A stretch of DNA of 64,000 nucleotides from an uncultured Spirochaetaceae bacterium (GTDB taxonomy: Bacteria; Spirochaetota; Spirochaetia; Treponematales; Treponemataceae): positions 1 to 64,000 of the forward strand of contig CADBSK010000015.1 in assembly GCA_902797305.1 (NCBI GenBank), written 5' to 3'. Shown here in pieces: positions 7,502-16,480 of this stretch. The notes under the pieces were generated by a model, which was not told the DNA's origin, did not search any database, and saw only the letters and a program-made list of their open reading frames with translations. Both the position numbers and the translations under genes were made by a program. Numbering within the stretch: position 1 is the first letter of the stretch; each line of letters begins with the position of its first letter.

Positions 7502-8281
7502 ATGATGAAGCAGTTCAGATTTTTTACTGTACTTACATTTTTGCTTTTGTGCTCGTATCCGTTTTTCTCAGAAACAGAAGGAGAACGTCTTTTTAAAATC
7601 AATGATCCTTCTGGGGCTGTTCCATTATTAGAAAAGGATATTGCTTCTGGAAATATTTCTTCCGATACATATAATTTTTTAGGGTTGGCATATTTTCAAC
7701 TTGGTGATTATAAAAAAGCTATTGATGCATTTGAACGTGGAAAAAAATCATCTCAGTCTAATAAAAAACTTTTGTACTTTAATCAGGGAAATGTTGCATA
7801 TGCCAGCGGGGATTACGATCTTGCAGAGACCTGTTATTCCTTTGCTTTTGCTGCTTCTCCCACATTCTATGAAGCTTTGTTGAACAGGGCTAATTCCAGA
7901 TTGATGATGAAAAAGTATAAGGATAGTCTTGCAGATTATAAAGCTTTTGTACTTGCACTCCCTGAGGATGCACAGTCAGAAAATATACGAAGACTTATTT
8001 CTTATCTTGAAGAAGAAATTGAACATCAGGCAGCTGAAGAAGCGAGACTTGCAGAAGAGCAGCGACGCCTTGAAGAAGAAAATCGTCGCCTTCAGGAGGA
8101 GATCGCCCGCCAGGAGGCAGAACGTCTTTCTCGCGAAGCTGAGTTAAGGGCTCAGGAAGAAGAACGTCGAAGAAAACTTCTTGAAGATGTTGCCAGTTCT
8201 TTACAGCAGACAGAAACTACTAATATGACCGCTGGTGTAGAAGATGTTCTCGACTATGACTATGAATCAGAACTTGAATAA
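7502..8281 (+). CDS. exported TPR protein with charged coiled-coil tail
   Basis: The start is taken as ATG 7502 because AAGGA lies 10 nt upstream; a TTG at 7493 is too close to that site. An N-terminal signal peptide (about residues 1-22, ending PFFSETEG) points to the periplasm. TPR units follow from about residue 45 (TYNFLGLAYFQLGDYKKAIDAF) to 150. Residues 170-230 are Glu/Arg-rich and almost certainly a long coiled coil. Thirty nt upstream of a second, larger TPR/coiled-coil protein, so likely an operon. Function unknown; a periplasmic or envelope scaffold is inferred. Confidence 0.85.
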   Translation: MMKQFRFFTVLTFLLLCSYPFFSETEGERLFKINDPSGAVPLLEKDIASGNISSDTYNFLGLAYFQLGDYKKAIDAFERGKKSSQSNKKLLYFNQGNVAYASGDYDLAETCYSFAFAASPTFYEALLNRANSRLMMKKYKDSLADYKAFVLALPEDAQSENIRRLISYLEEEIEHQAAEEARLAEEQRRLEEENRRLQEEIARQEAERLSREAELRAQEEERRRKLLEDVASSLQQTETTNMTAGVEDVLDYDYESELE

Positions 8282-8312
8282 AATAGATTTAAATAAAAGG
8301 ATGATGTAGGTT

Positions 8313-10472
8313 ATGAACAAATTTGATGTCAAATCATTTTTTAATAAAATTCTTTTTTCTATAAAAAATACATGGAATTTTAAACTTTCTAAAAATCAAA
8401 AGAGAGCAATCTGCGCCGCTGGATTAGCTGTTGTTTTATTAATTTTATTTTTATGTGTCAAAGGATGTTCTTCTGGTAATTCTAGAAAAAATACTCTTTC
8501 TATAGTTGAAATGTACTATGAAAAAGGGGAATACGACCGTGCGCTGGATAAACTGGAAGCTTTGCTTCAAAAAAATCCCCGGGACAAAGAATTAATTTCT
8601 ATAATGGATAAAATTATTGCCGCAAAATCCAGTGAAGCCGATTCAAACGGTGGATTTGACGGTAATGTGAATGTTAATCTTGATACAAATGGTTTACAAA
8701 GTTCTTTTGATTCAATGCGGGATGAAATAATGCGTAATAATCAGGCGATGAAAGATCAGCTTGCTAAAAGTAATGCTGAAAATGAAAAAAATCGCAGAGA
8801 AATGGAAGAACTTGTTAAGCAGCAGAAAATTCAGCAGGAAGAAAATTTAAAACAGCAAAAAGCCCTTGAAGAAAAACGAGCTAAAGAAGAAGCTGCTCAA
8901 AAAGCGTTAGAAGAAAAAAGGGCCAAAGAAGAAGCAAAAAAAGCTGCAGAAAAGAAGGCTCAGGAAGAGGCTCTTGCAAAGAAAAATGCTCAGCTTAAAA
9001 AAGAAATGAATGCTGTTAATGATGAGATTCAGCAGGGAAAAGTTAAATTAAGTATTGGAAATTATAACGGTGCGTTAGAAAATTTTGCCCGTGCACAGAG
9101 TTTACTTCCTGTTTCGGAAGGAGAACCTGCCTTTAGCTCTAACAAATATTCTGAAATTGCAAGAGCATTGTATGAGGCAAGTCAGAATGCTTCTGATCCT
9201 AATGATCAGAAACGCCTGATGTCCACAGCGGTTACTTACGCTGAGGAATGTATAAAAAATGATCCAAAAGATGCTTCTTCTCAGTATATTCTTGCTATGG
9301 ATGCTTACAATAAGAAAGACTGGCCTAAAGCGTTAGACTATTTATCTAAGGCTGTTGCTAATGATGGTAAAAACTATCTTTACTATTACAATCTTGGACG
9401 AGTTCAGTACATGATGAAAAAATACTCAGAGGCAAAACAGTCTTTTACCACAACATGTCAGCTTAATTCAAATTTTGCTCCTGCAAGATATAATTTAGGG
9501 CTTACAAATTTAAGATTAAACGACCAAAAATCAGCTCTTGCAGAATTCCGTCGTGCCCATGATATCGATACAAGATATGAAAAAGCATACCTTGAAGAGG
9601 GGCGAGTTTTATACAGACTTGGTGATTATTCTGGTTCTGTTGCAGCATATTTAAATGTAGTAAGAATTAACAATACAAATAGAGAAGCCCTTAAAGAACT
9701 GGGATCTGCTTACTATCAAATGAATAAATTTAGCGAAGCAGAAAATTCTTTTAGACAGTCACTGGCTCTTGTTCCTTCAGGAACTGAAGATCCGTTAACA
9801 AATTACAATCTTTCTACTGTACTTTATGAACAAAAAAAGACTGTGGATGCGTTGACTTATGCAAAAAAAGCCTATGATTCCTATTCTTTGATTCGTGATA
9901 CAAATTCTAAAGCAAATATTGTTTATAACTATGCCTTGCTACTTGATAAATCTGGTAAAACTACAGATGCGATTTCTAAATATTCTGAGGTATTGCAGAT
10001 TAAGAGTGACCATCTCAAAACCTTAACTAATCTCGGGGTTATGTATATGAATTCTAATCCCCCTGATGCAGATATGGCCCTTGCAATGTTTGAAAGAGTA
10101 TATTCTTTGGATAAAAATAACTTTGAAGTAAATAACAATTTAGGAAGTGCATATCTTGCAAAAAAGGATTACAAGAATGCTATAACTTACTTCCAGAATG
10201 CTCTTAGACTTGATTCAAAAAATAATGATGTTCGATATAACCTTGCTCAGGCTTTTGCAAGTGATGGTCAGTACGATAATGCAAAAACAACTTATATAGA
10301 ACTGTTAAAAATGCAGCCTGATAATTGGGATGCATATGTAGAACTAGGTAAGGTTTGTTTAACTCTTCAGGATAACAGTAATGCTGAAAAGTATTTAATC
10401 TATGTTCAGACAAAACAGCCAAGTTACCGTAAATCTGAAGTAGATGTATTACTTTCAAGTATACAAAACTAA
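8313..10472 (+). CDS. large membrane-anchored TPR/coiled-coil protein
   Basis: 719 residues. One membrane helix near residues 31-51 (CAAGLAVVLLILFLCVKGC) leaves a short cytoplasmic N-terminus. A short TPR-like unit follows (about 60-105), then a Lys/Glu/Ala/Gln coiled coil (about 130-245) with repeated ALEEKRAKEEA blocks. About ten TPR units fill residues 245-715, ending YLIYVQTKQPSYRKSEVD. Such proteins act as periplasmic scaffolds. Paired with the smaller secreted TPR gene upstream. In Treponema, TPR proteins of this kind are common, but I cannot name an ortholog. It ends 5 nt before the convergent mutL stop. Confidence 0.85.
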   Translation: MNKFDVKSFFNKILFSIKNTWNFKLSKNQKRAICAAGLAVVLLILFLCVKGCSSGNSRKNTLSIVEMYYEKGEYDRALDKLEALLQKNPRDKELISIMDKIIAAKSSEADSNGGFDGNVNVNLDTNGLQSSFDSMRDEIMRNNQAMKDQLAKSNAENEKNRREMEELVKQQKIQQEENLKQQKALEEKRAKEEAAQKALEEKRAKEEAKKAAEKKAQEEALAKKNAQLKKEMNAVNDEIQQGKVKLSIGNYNGALENFARAQSLLPVSEGEPAFSSNKYSEIARALYEASQNASDPNDQKRLMSTAVTYAEECIKNDPKDASSQYILAMDAYNKKDWPKALDYLSKAVANDGKNYLYYYNLGRVQYMMKKYSEAKQSFTTTCQLNSNFAPARYNLGLTNLRLNDQKSALAEFRRAHDIDTRYEKAYLEEGRVLYRLGDYSGSVAAYLNVVRINNTNREALKELGSAYYQMNKFSEAENSFRQSLALVPSGTEDPLTNYNLSTVLYEQKKTVDALTYAKKAYDSYSLIRDTNSKANIVYNYALLLDKSGKTTDAISKYSEVLQIKSDHLKTLTNLGVMYMNSNPPDADMALAMFERVYSLDKNNFEVNNNLGSAYLAKKDYKNAITYFQNALRLDSKNNDVRYNLAQAFASDGQYDNAKTTYIELLKMQPDNWDAYVELGKVCLTLQDNSNAEKYLIYVQTKQPSYRKSEVDVLLSSIQN

Positions 10473-10477
10473 ATTAT

Positions 10478-12397
10478 CTATTTAGTTCTTCGAACTAAAG
10501 AAAACAGAGTTTCTCGGGTAATAGTCGTATAAACTGGACGACCATGTGGACAGTGTGGATCTTTTAGGCTAAGAGCGCCTTTTGCAATATCTTCTGCAGC
10601 TTTGTCATCCAGTTTATATCCGTCCTTTACAGCCGCTTTACAGGCTGTCATTGCTGCTATGGAATAGATAATATCTTTTGGGCTTACTTTTTTGTCCAAA
10701 AGTGCATGCTCCAGGTCAATTTCTGTTCCATTCCAGCGTTCTTGAATTGTTGAAAATTCCCATTTTCCATCGCCAAGATTAGAACAGTTAAATCCAATTT
10801 CTTTTAAAGGTTCTTTAATAGTTTCAAGGTAATCATCTTCTGAAGAATCTTTTGTTTGAATGACATATGGAATTAAAAGAGCTTGAGATTTGGATTGATT
10901 TTCTAAAATTGAATCGAAAAGCATTCTTTCGTGAGCTGCGTGCTGATCGATTAAAAATAAAGTATCATTTTGTTCTGCCAGAATAAATGTTCCGAGACAA
11001 CAGCCTATATATTTAAATGTTGGATTTATTTCAACTTTTTCAACAGAATTGTTTTCAATTTGTTTTGGCTTTGAACTGTCGTATGCATTTATTGTTTTAT
11101 CCATAAATGCATTGATAATTTCTGTATTAGGATTTTTTTCTGAGATTGAATCCGCAACTTTTAAGGATTCTTCAGAATAAATGGCTGAATGTGTTGTTTT
11201 TCCAAAGTTAGAAAGGGAAGTGTTCTTGTATTGCCCAATATTGGAATTTGTAAAGACTTGAGTCTTAGAAATTGTGGAATTTCTGCTAGTGGAAAAGTTT
11301 TTTGCTGGAAAATTCAAGATAGAAGCTAAAGCTCTCTGGGCGTTATTTTCGGTAGAGAAAATGTCTGGAGTGGAATACACTGGTGCTTTAATAGTTTTGT
11401 TTGTATATTCAAGAAAATGCTTTTTTACACTGGAACTTATTCCGTGATGAAGACTTGAAATATCTTTAAAACGAACTTCTTTTTTGGCTGGGTGAATGTT
11501 AAAATCCACTTGAGAAGGATTCATTGTGATAAACACCGCTGCAATAGGATATGTGCCGTTTGGAAAGTATCCCTGACAGCCATATTCAACTGCTTGCTGT
11601 AAAGAAAATTCGTTTATTTTTCGGCCATTTACAAAAATATGAATATCCTTTTTATTTGGGCGGTATATTCCTGGGTCTCCGATTATAATTTTAAATGACC
11701 AGTCCTTTGGAGATGTTTCCTGTTCTCCAGATATTTCAGAAAATAATTTTATATTCTGGTTTAATTCCAGTGCACTTATAAAGCGTTCTTTTAAGGTTTG
11801 ATTTTTGGGTAAATCGAGTTTAATCTGGTCCTCACTTATAAATCTAAAGGCAATTTGTGGATAAGCAAGAGATTTTTCTACAAAAATATTTTTGCATAAG
11901 AGTCCTTCTGAAGCTGGTCGTTTTAAGAATACTCTTCTGGCAGGAAAGTTTTCAAAAAGACCTTCTGCCTGAACAATTGTTCCTTCTAAAGGTGTGGAAT
12001 TTTCAATAAGGTGGTCTTCTGTAATACTTGCCCTCATTTTATACCCGCCGCTAATTATGCTAAGACGGCAAACTGCGGCAATAGAAGCTAAGGCTTCACC
12101 TCTAAATCCTAAAGTAGATAGATTAAGTAAATCAACTTCTGTTGAAATTTTGCTTGTTGCATGAGGTCGTGCACAGTTAATTAAATCGTCCTTTGTCATG
12201 CCAGAGCCATTGTCAACGATTCGTATTTTTTCTATTCCCCCCTGAGTTATTTCAACGGTAATATTAGTTGCCCCGGAGTCGATAGCATTGTCTAAAAGTT
12301 CACGGATGATAGCGCATGGCCTGTCGATTACTTCTCCAGCGGCAATTTTTCTTGCAACTTCAGGAGATAAGGTTCTGATTGGATTTTTTGAGCTCAT
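10478..12397 (-). CDS. mutL: DNA mismatch repair protein MutL
   Basis: MutL couples mismatch recognition by MutS to strand nicking and excision. The N-terminal GHKL ATPase is intact: ELLDNAIDSGAT (about residue 35), DNGSGM, and GFRGEALASIAAV. A low-complexity Ser/Thr/Asn linker spans about 345-460. The C-terminal domain has DQHAAHERMLFD (about 495), ACKAAVK, and CPHGRP near the end. These are the endonuclease-type MutL motifs, so it should nick DNA itself, as in organisms lacking MutH. The last acidic residue of DQHA(x)2E(x)4E is Asp instead of Glu. Its start shares a base with the xseB stop (TAATG). Confidence 0.96.
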   Translation of the reverse strand: MSSKNPIRTLSPEVARKIAAGEVIDRPCAIIRELLDNAIDSGATNITVEITQGGIEKIRIVDNGSGMTKDDLINCARPHATSKISTEVDLLNLSTLGFRGEALASIAAVCRLSIISGGYKMRASITEDHLIENSTPLEGTIVQAEGLFENFPARRVFLKRPASEGLLCKNIFVEKSLAYPQIAFRFISEDQIKLDLPKNQTLKERFISALELNQNIKLFSEISGEQETSPKDWSFKIIIGDPGIYRPNKKDIHIFVNGRKINEFSLQQAVEYGCQGYFPNGTYPIAAVFITMNPSQVDFNIHPAKKEVRFKDISSLHHGISSSVKKHFLEYTNKTIKAPVYSTPDIFSTENNAQRALASILNFPAKNFSTSRNSTISKTQVFTNSNIGQYKNTSLSNFGKTTHSAIYSEESLKVADSISEKNPNTEIINAFMDKTINAYDSSKPKQIENNSVEKVEINPTFKYIGCCLGTFILAEQNDTLFLIDQHAAHERMLFDSILENQSKSQALLIPYVIQTKDSSEDDYLETIKEPLKEIGFNCSNLGDGKWEFSTIQERWNGTEIDLEHALLDKKVSPKDIIYSIAAMTACKAAVKDGYKLDDKAAEDIAKGALSLKDPHCPHGRPVYTTITRETLFSLVRRTK

Positions 12398-12672
12398 TAT
12401 TGTCTTGTACCCCGTACAGGTTCACCCTCAGTTCCACTTTGATCTACAGCTGAAAAGAGGCCTAGTTCTGGAGCTTCTCCAGTTGATGAATCAGGCTGGT
12501 TCATTAATAGCTGGATTTTTCCTTCGATTTTATCCAGTTCTTTTTCCATGCCTCTTGCGAGCTGGATCCCCTGTTCAAAATCCAGAAGAGCGTCTTCTAA
12601 AGATATATCTGCTCTTTTAATATCAAGTGTGAGTTTTTCAAGTTTAGAAAGGTTTTGTTCAAAATTGTTCAT
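12397..12672 (-). CDS. xseB: exodeoxyribonuclease VII small subunit
   Basis: XseB binds the XseA catalytic subunit to form exonuclease VII, which degrades single-stranded DNA. The N-terminal ~60 residues give the family's helical core (FEQNLSKLEKLTLDIKRADISLEDALLDFEQGIQLA). The C-terminal ~30 residues are a polar extension. 91 residues is a little above the usual ~75-80. Lies 14 nt after xseA and overlaps mutL by one base, forming an xseA-xseB-mutL operon. Confidence 0.93.
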   Translation of the reverse strand: MNNFEQNLSKLEKLTLDIKRADISLEDALLDFEQGIQLARGMEKELDKIEGKIQLLMNQPDSSTGEAPELGLFSAVDQSGTEGEPVRGTRQ

Positions 12673-12686
12673 ACCATTTTCTCCGT

Positions 12687-13916
12687 TTATTGTTCTTCGA
12701 TATTTGTTACTGTTGCAAGAATTTTGCCAGTTGAAGGAATAATTTCTATTTGTTTATTAATCAGTTGATTAGTTGCACTTGTAATTATTTTTTTTGAATC
12801 TTTCTCTCTTACCATTGCATAACCCCGTTTAAGAACTGTGCTTGGACTGCAATTTTCCAATACCGTAATGGAATTTTGAATTGTTTGTCTTGTGTCTTGA
12901 ATTTTTTGAGTAATATTCTGGAACAGGGCCGTTTTAGCATTATCAAAACGAGTTAAAAAGGGTAATTCGATATTTCTGAATTGTAATTCAAGATTTTTAG
13001 GATCAAAAGTTTTTATCATTAATCTGTATTTTTCTGTTACAGTTTTAATTGTGTTATAAAATTCTGTTTTGTACTGGTTAAGGCCAGCTTTTATGTCGGA
13101 GAGAAGTGGAACAACGAGTTCTGCCGCAGCAGATGGGGTTGGAGCTCTTCTGTCTGCTGCATAATCGCTTAATGCCCAGTCTATTTCATGCCCTACTGCA
13201 GATATTGTAGGGATTTTACTTGAGGCTATTGCGCGTATAACAATTTCTTCACTAAAAGGAAGTAAGTCTTCTAATGAGCCTCCACCGCGCCCCACAATCA
13301 AAACATCACACAAGTCAAATTCGTTCGCGATTCTGATTTGATTTACAATGGATTGAGCAGCGTCGGCGCCCTGTACGACGGCCGGTAATATAATTACAGA
13401 AACGGTAGAATTTCTGCGTTTTGTAATTTGAAGTATGTCCCTTAAGGCTGCTCCGTTCGGACTTGTAATAACACCGATTGTTTGTGGATATTGAGGTAAC
13501 GGCTTTTTTTTGCTTTCATCAAATAGTCCTTCATTAAAAAGGCGCCTTTTTCGTTCTTCAAGCATTTTAAGAATGTCACCTTCGCCGGCAATTTGCATTT
13601 TTGTGATTACAAGCTGATATTTTCCCTGTGGTCCGTAGACAGAGATTTTTCCGGTGCATCGCACTTTTTTGCCGTCTTGTGGCTTAAAATCCAGGTAATA
13701 TGCAGCGCTCTTAAACATTACTGCGCTTATCTGATTTGTCTGATCTTTAAGAGTAAAATAAATATGTCCGGAAGAATTTGGCCTGTAATTGGAAATTTCA
13801 CCTTCAATTGTTAATTGTGGAAGGCAGCCTTCTAAAATTTCTTTTATATAATTATTGATTTCTGTAACAGAAAAAACTTTATCTTGCATAGCAGATGAAG
13901 GAAAGGACATATTCAT
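12687..13916 (-). CDS. xseA: exodeoxyribonuclease VII large subunit
   Basis: Catalytic subunit of exonuclease VII. An N-terminal OB-fold (TIEGEISNYRPNSSGHIYFTLKD) is followed by the catalytic core (YPQTIGVITSPNGAALRDI, IVGRGGGSLEDLLPFS, ISAVGHEIDWALSDYAADRRAPTPSAAAE) and a C-terminal helical region ending LKRGYAMVREKD. Five in-frame ATG codons lie at the 5' end (13934, 13922, 13916, 13910, 13889) and none has a Shine-Dalgarno site. The promoter TTGAAC-N17-TAAAAT predicts transcription starting near 13917, so 13916 would be read as a leaderless start; 13934 lies upstream of the -10 box. The start is therefore inferred. Confidence 0.93.
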   Translation of the reverse strand: MNMSFPSSAMQDKVFSVTEINNYIKEILEGCLPQLTIEGEISNYRPNSSGHIYFTLKDQTNQISAVMFKSAAYYLDFKPQDGKKVRCTGKISVYGPQGKYQLVITKMQIAGEGDILKMLEERKRRLFNEGLFDESKKKPLPQYPQTIGVITSPNGAALRDILQITKRRNSTVSVIILPAVVQGADAAQSIVNQIRIANEFDLCDVLIVGRGGGSLEDLLPFSEEIVIRAIASSKIPTISAVGHEIDWALSDYAADRRAPTPSAAAELVVPLLSDIKAGLNQYKTEFYNTIKTVTEKYRLMIKTFDPKNLELQFRNIELPFLTRFDNAKTALFQNITQKIQDTRQTIQNSITVLENCSPSTVLKRGYAMVREKDSKKIITSATNQLINKQIEIIPSTGKILATVTNIEEQ

Positions 13917-13923
13917 ATACATA

Positions 13924-13952
13924 ATTTTATACATTCAATTAAACTTGTTCAA
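13924..13952 (-). promoter_or_regulatory. xseA-xseB-mutL promoter, overlapping the divergent sigma-28 promoter
   Basis: On the minus strand TTGAAC (13952-13947) and TAAAAT (13929-13924) are 17 nt apart. The -35 lies inside the spacer of the plus-strand sigma-28 promoter, so the two divergent units may compete for polymerase. Confidence 0.6.
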
Positions 13953-13966
13953 CGGTTAGCCGATAT
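13940..13966 (+). promoter_or_regulatory. sigma-28 (FliA) flagellar promoter of the glycan operon
   Basis: TAAA at 13940-13943, a 15-nt spacer, and GCCGATAT at 13959-13966 match the FliA consensus TAAA-N15-GCCGATAA at 11 of 12 positions. The ATG at 13975 is only 8 nt after the -10 element. Treponemal flagellin genes are known to use sigma-28, so this places the operon in the late flagellar regulon. Read by eye, not scored against the whole genome. Confidence 0.75.
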
Positions 13967-13974
13967 TCTAAGGG

Positions 13975-15546
13975 ATGAATACTCTTTTAATTTTATTTGC
14001 AGATAAAAAATCTGATTATCTTTTTGATAAATGTTTTGATTCTCAGTCGGCTTTTGAAAGATCCGTTTTGTGGGCAAAAAATACAATTTCAAAATTTAAG
14101 GGAAGTATTGCCGTTTTTGCACATAAAGCTATTTTTTCAAAAGTTCAGGAAGTACTTTCGTCTTTAAGTGTGGATGCCGAAATTGTCACTCTTGAAAACT
14201 GGACAATTCAAGATTTGTTTACCAATATGAGTCAGGCGGCTATAAAAAATAATGCTGCAAATGTTTTATATGCGTGGGCTGATCAGCCTTTTATTAATGA
14301 AGAATTAACTAAAGAGATTTATTCAACTCATACAGAATACAAAGCAGAATATACTTTTGCCGACGGATATTTAAGCGGAATGACTCCAGAAATGCTTGAT
14401 ACAGAAGCATGTGGAATTCTTAGTAAACTGTGTGAAACTAAAGATATGGCAAAAAACGCAGTTTCAAGAGAATCTGTATTTGACTTTTTAAAGCTTGATA
14501 TTAATTCTTTTGAAGTTGAAACTGTTGTTGGACCAGAAGATTTTAAATTGTACAGAATTGCATTAAATACATCTGATAAAGCCGGTCTTACCCTTTGTAA
14601 AAATATTTTCGAAAAAAAATTACAGGATAATTCTCCATTGGAATTTGCAAAGAAGGTATGTAATGCTCCTGAATGCCTAAAAACTATTCCTTCGTATTAT
14701 AATATCCAAATTAGTGGAAAAAGAAATTGTTCTCCAATTTACGAACCTGATAATAAGGCAATTTTTGGCGATTTTTATATGCCTTTTGAAAAAGTTAAAG
14801 ACTTAATTTATAAAATAAATGAGTTTAGCAACAAGGCTGTTATTTCTCTTTCTTTGTGGGGAGAGGCAACGTGTCATCCTGATTTTGAAAAAATTATAGA
14901 AGAAATTCTAAAATTCCCAGGTTTGAGTATTCTCGTTGAAACTGATGGTTACCTTATAACAGATGCTTTGTGTCAGAAAATTAAACAAGCTTTAGATTCC
15001 TGTCCAGAAGGAACAAATCAGTATGAAAGGTTGATGTGGATTGTAAGGATTGATTCTGCAACAAAAGAAACTTATCAATTGATAAATAAATCGGATGGAT
15101 ATGAAAAGGCTGTTAATGCGGTAACAATTCTTTCCAAATATTTTACAGGTACAGTTTACCCTCAATTAGTAAGAATGAATGAAAATGAAGAAGAACTTGA
15201 AGCTTTTTACAGATTCTGGAGTAATCCTCAGAATGTAACAGGCGGAAAAGTTATTGTTCAAAAATACAGTACTTTTTGTGGAGTTTTGAAAGATAAAAAG
15301 CCTGCTGATTTATCTCCTATCGATAGAAATCCTTGCTGGCATCTTAGACGAGATATGAATATTCTTGCAGACGGTTCAGTTCCGTTGTGCCGAGAAGTGC
15401 TCAACTCTCAGATTCAGGGAAATGTCTTTACCGAAGATTTACAGACAATCTGGAAAAAAACTGACCAGGAAGTATCTAAACATATAAATAAAACTTATTC
15501 TGCTCAATGTGAGAAGTGCGATGAATACTATACCTTTAACTTTTAG
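13975..15546 (+). CDS. spiro-SPASM protein with nucleotidyltransferase-like N-terminus
   Basis: 523 residues in two parts. Residues 1-210 resemble a GT-A nucleotidyltransferase (AWADQPFINEE, then YTFADGYLSGMTPE). Residues 240-445 follow the radical-SAM barrel pattern, including WGEATCHPDF, but the CxxxCxxC cluster site is missing: the equivalent region reads ISGKRNCSPIY with one cysteine (C252). The C-terminal SPASM region keeps C454, C472, C512 and C515, enough for an auxiliary Fe-S cluster or a metal site. I recall spiro-SPASM as a spirochaete-restricted family. It leads the operon under a sigma-28 promoter. Radical SAM chemistry looks unlikely; it may bind or transfer nucleotide sugars. 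Role unknown. Confidence 0.8.
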   Translation: MNTLLILFADKKSDYLFDKCFDSQSAFERSVLWAKNTISKFKGSIAVFAHKAIFSKVQEVLSSLSVDAEIVTLENWTIQDLFTNMSQAAIKNNAANVLYAWADQPFINEELTKEIYSTHTEYKAEYTFADGYLSGMTPEMLDTEACGILSKLCETKDMAKNAVSRESVFDFLKLDINSFEVETVVGPEDFKLYRIALNTSDKAGLTLCKNIFEKKLQDNSPLEFAKKVCNAPECLKTIPSYYNIQISGKRNCSPIYEPDNKAIFGDFYMPFEKVKDLIYKINEFSNKAVISLSLWGEATCHPDFEKIIEEILKFPGLSILVETDGYLITDALCQKIKQALDSCPEGTNQYERLMWIVRIDSATKETYQLINKSDGYEKAVNAVTILSKYFTGTVYPQLVRMNENEEELEAFYRFWSNPQNVTGGKVIVQKYSTFCGVLKDKKPADLSPIDRNPCWHLRRDMNILADGSVPLCREVLNSQIQGNVFTEDLQTIWKKTDQEVSKHINKTYSAQCEKCDEYYTFNF

Positions 15547-16480
15547 CGAACACCAGATTTCAAGAATGGAATTAGGTGGACAAATTAATACTTCTCAATC
15601 GTTGTTGAATATTTCGGTTGTGCTTTTAAACTCAAGCGGTAGTCACTTAAGAACTCAGGTTCTGGAAAATTTGATTTCAAGCGGATTTAAAAGTGTAATT
15701 TCTGTAGAACCAAATTCTGAAAGTTTTAACCTGGAAGATATGACCCAGCATTTTCCTACAGTTAAATTTATTATCCCTCAGGAACCATGTACAGATGGTG
15801 AATTAATAAATATGTGTATGGGTGAAGTTGATACAAAATGGGTTATGGTTTTACGAGACTCCTTGTATATTCCTCAGGCGCTGATAACAAAAAATCTTCT
15901 GGAAAATATTACAAAATCGGATTGTTATTGTATTGTCCCTCGCTTTTCTTTAGAAAGCGGAGAATCAATTTCTATTTCAGTTGAACCACATGCTTATAAA
16001 GGACATTTTAAAATGGTTCAAACAATGTCCATATCCGATGAAATGCAAACTCTTTTCCCTTATGATTATATGGGGATTTATGATCGTGAAAAATTTATTC
16101 TTTTAGGCGGGTTTGATTACACTATAAAAAATCCTTACTGGCAAAATGCAGATTTAGCAATCCGTTCCTGGTTGTGGGGCGAAAGAACAGAAATTACAAC
16201 TAAATTATCAATTCAGTTTTTGAATGAACCTCTGCCTGTAGATGTTAGAAATGATTTGGGATATTTACGCTTTTATCTAAAAAATCTGGCACCAATCTTT
16301 AAAATTGATCATGCAGAAATATCCAATCTTTCATTTTTTCACTTTTTTATTCGTTCTTCCTGTGGAATTTTTGAAGCAATTTCTCAATTTAAGGAAGCAA
16401 AAAAATGGGTTCAAAAGTGTAAATACCGTTTTAAATTTGATGCTCAATACTTAATAGAAAACTGGAGGTCTGTAAAATGA
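15521..16480 (+). CDS. glycosyltransferase-like (GT-A, family 2-type) protein
   Basis: About 319 residues. I chose ATG 15521, preceded by GAGAAG; GTG 15509 and ATG 15566 are alternatives. The core reads ISVVLLNSSGSHLRTQVLENL and TKWVMVLRDSLYIPQALITKN, resembling a GT-A fold with LRDS where DxD would lie, and later GIYDREKFILLGGFDYTIKNPYWQNADLAIRSWLWG, typical of family 2 enzymes that pick out an acceptor. No membrane helix is visible. It overlaps the SPASM gene by 26 nt and the next gene by ATGA, indicating tight cotranslation. Donor and acceptor unknown; flagellar protein or a lipid precursor is inferred from context. Confidence 0.65.
   Translation: MNTIPLTFSEHQISRMELGGQINTSQSLLNISVVLLNSSGSHLRTQVLENLISSGFKSVISVEPNSESFNLEDMTQHFPTVKFIIPQEPCTDGELINMCMGEVDTKWVMVLRDSLYIPQALITKNLLENITKSDCYCIVPRFSLESGESISISVEPHAYKGHFKMVQTMSISDEMQTLFPYDYMGIYDREKFILLGGFDYTIKNPYWQNADLAIRSWLWGERTEITTKLSIQFLNEPLPVDVRNDLGYLRFYLKNLAPIFKIDHAEISNLSFFHFFIRSSCGIFEAISQFKEAKKWVQKCKYRFKFDAQYLIENWRSVK

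Noticed and set aside
10481-10499. Bidirectional terminator between the large TPR gene and mutL
   Set aside because: TTTAGTTC/GAACTAAA forms a perfect but 3-nt-loop AT-rich hairpin inside mutL coding sequence without a T-run; too weak to call.
12288-12620. Open frame on the plus strand opposite mutL/xseB
   Set aside because: It lies wholly opposite mutL and xseB, both of which have intact family motifs; no motif or ribosome site of its own.
13975-15546. Active radical SAM enzyme
   Set aside because: The CxxxCxxC triad needed for the SAM cluster is missing although the SPASM cysteines are present.
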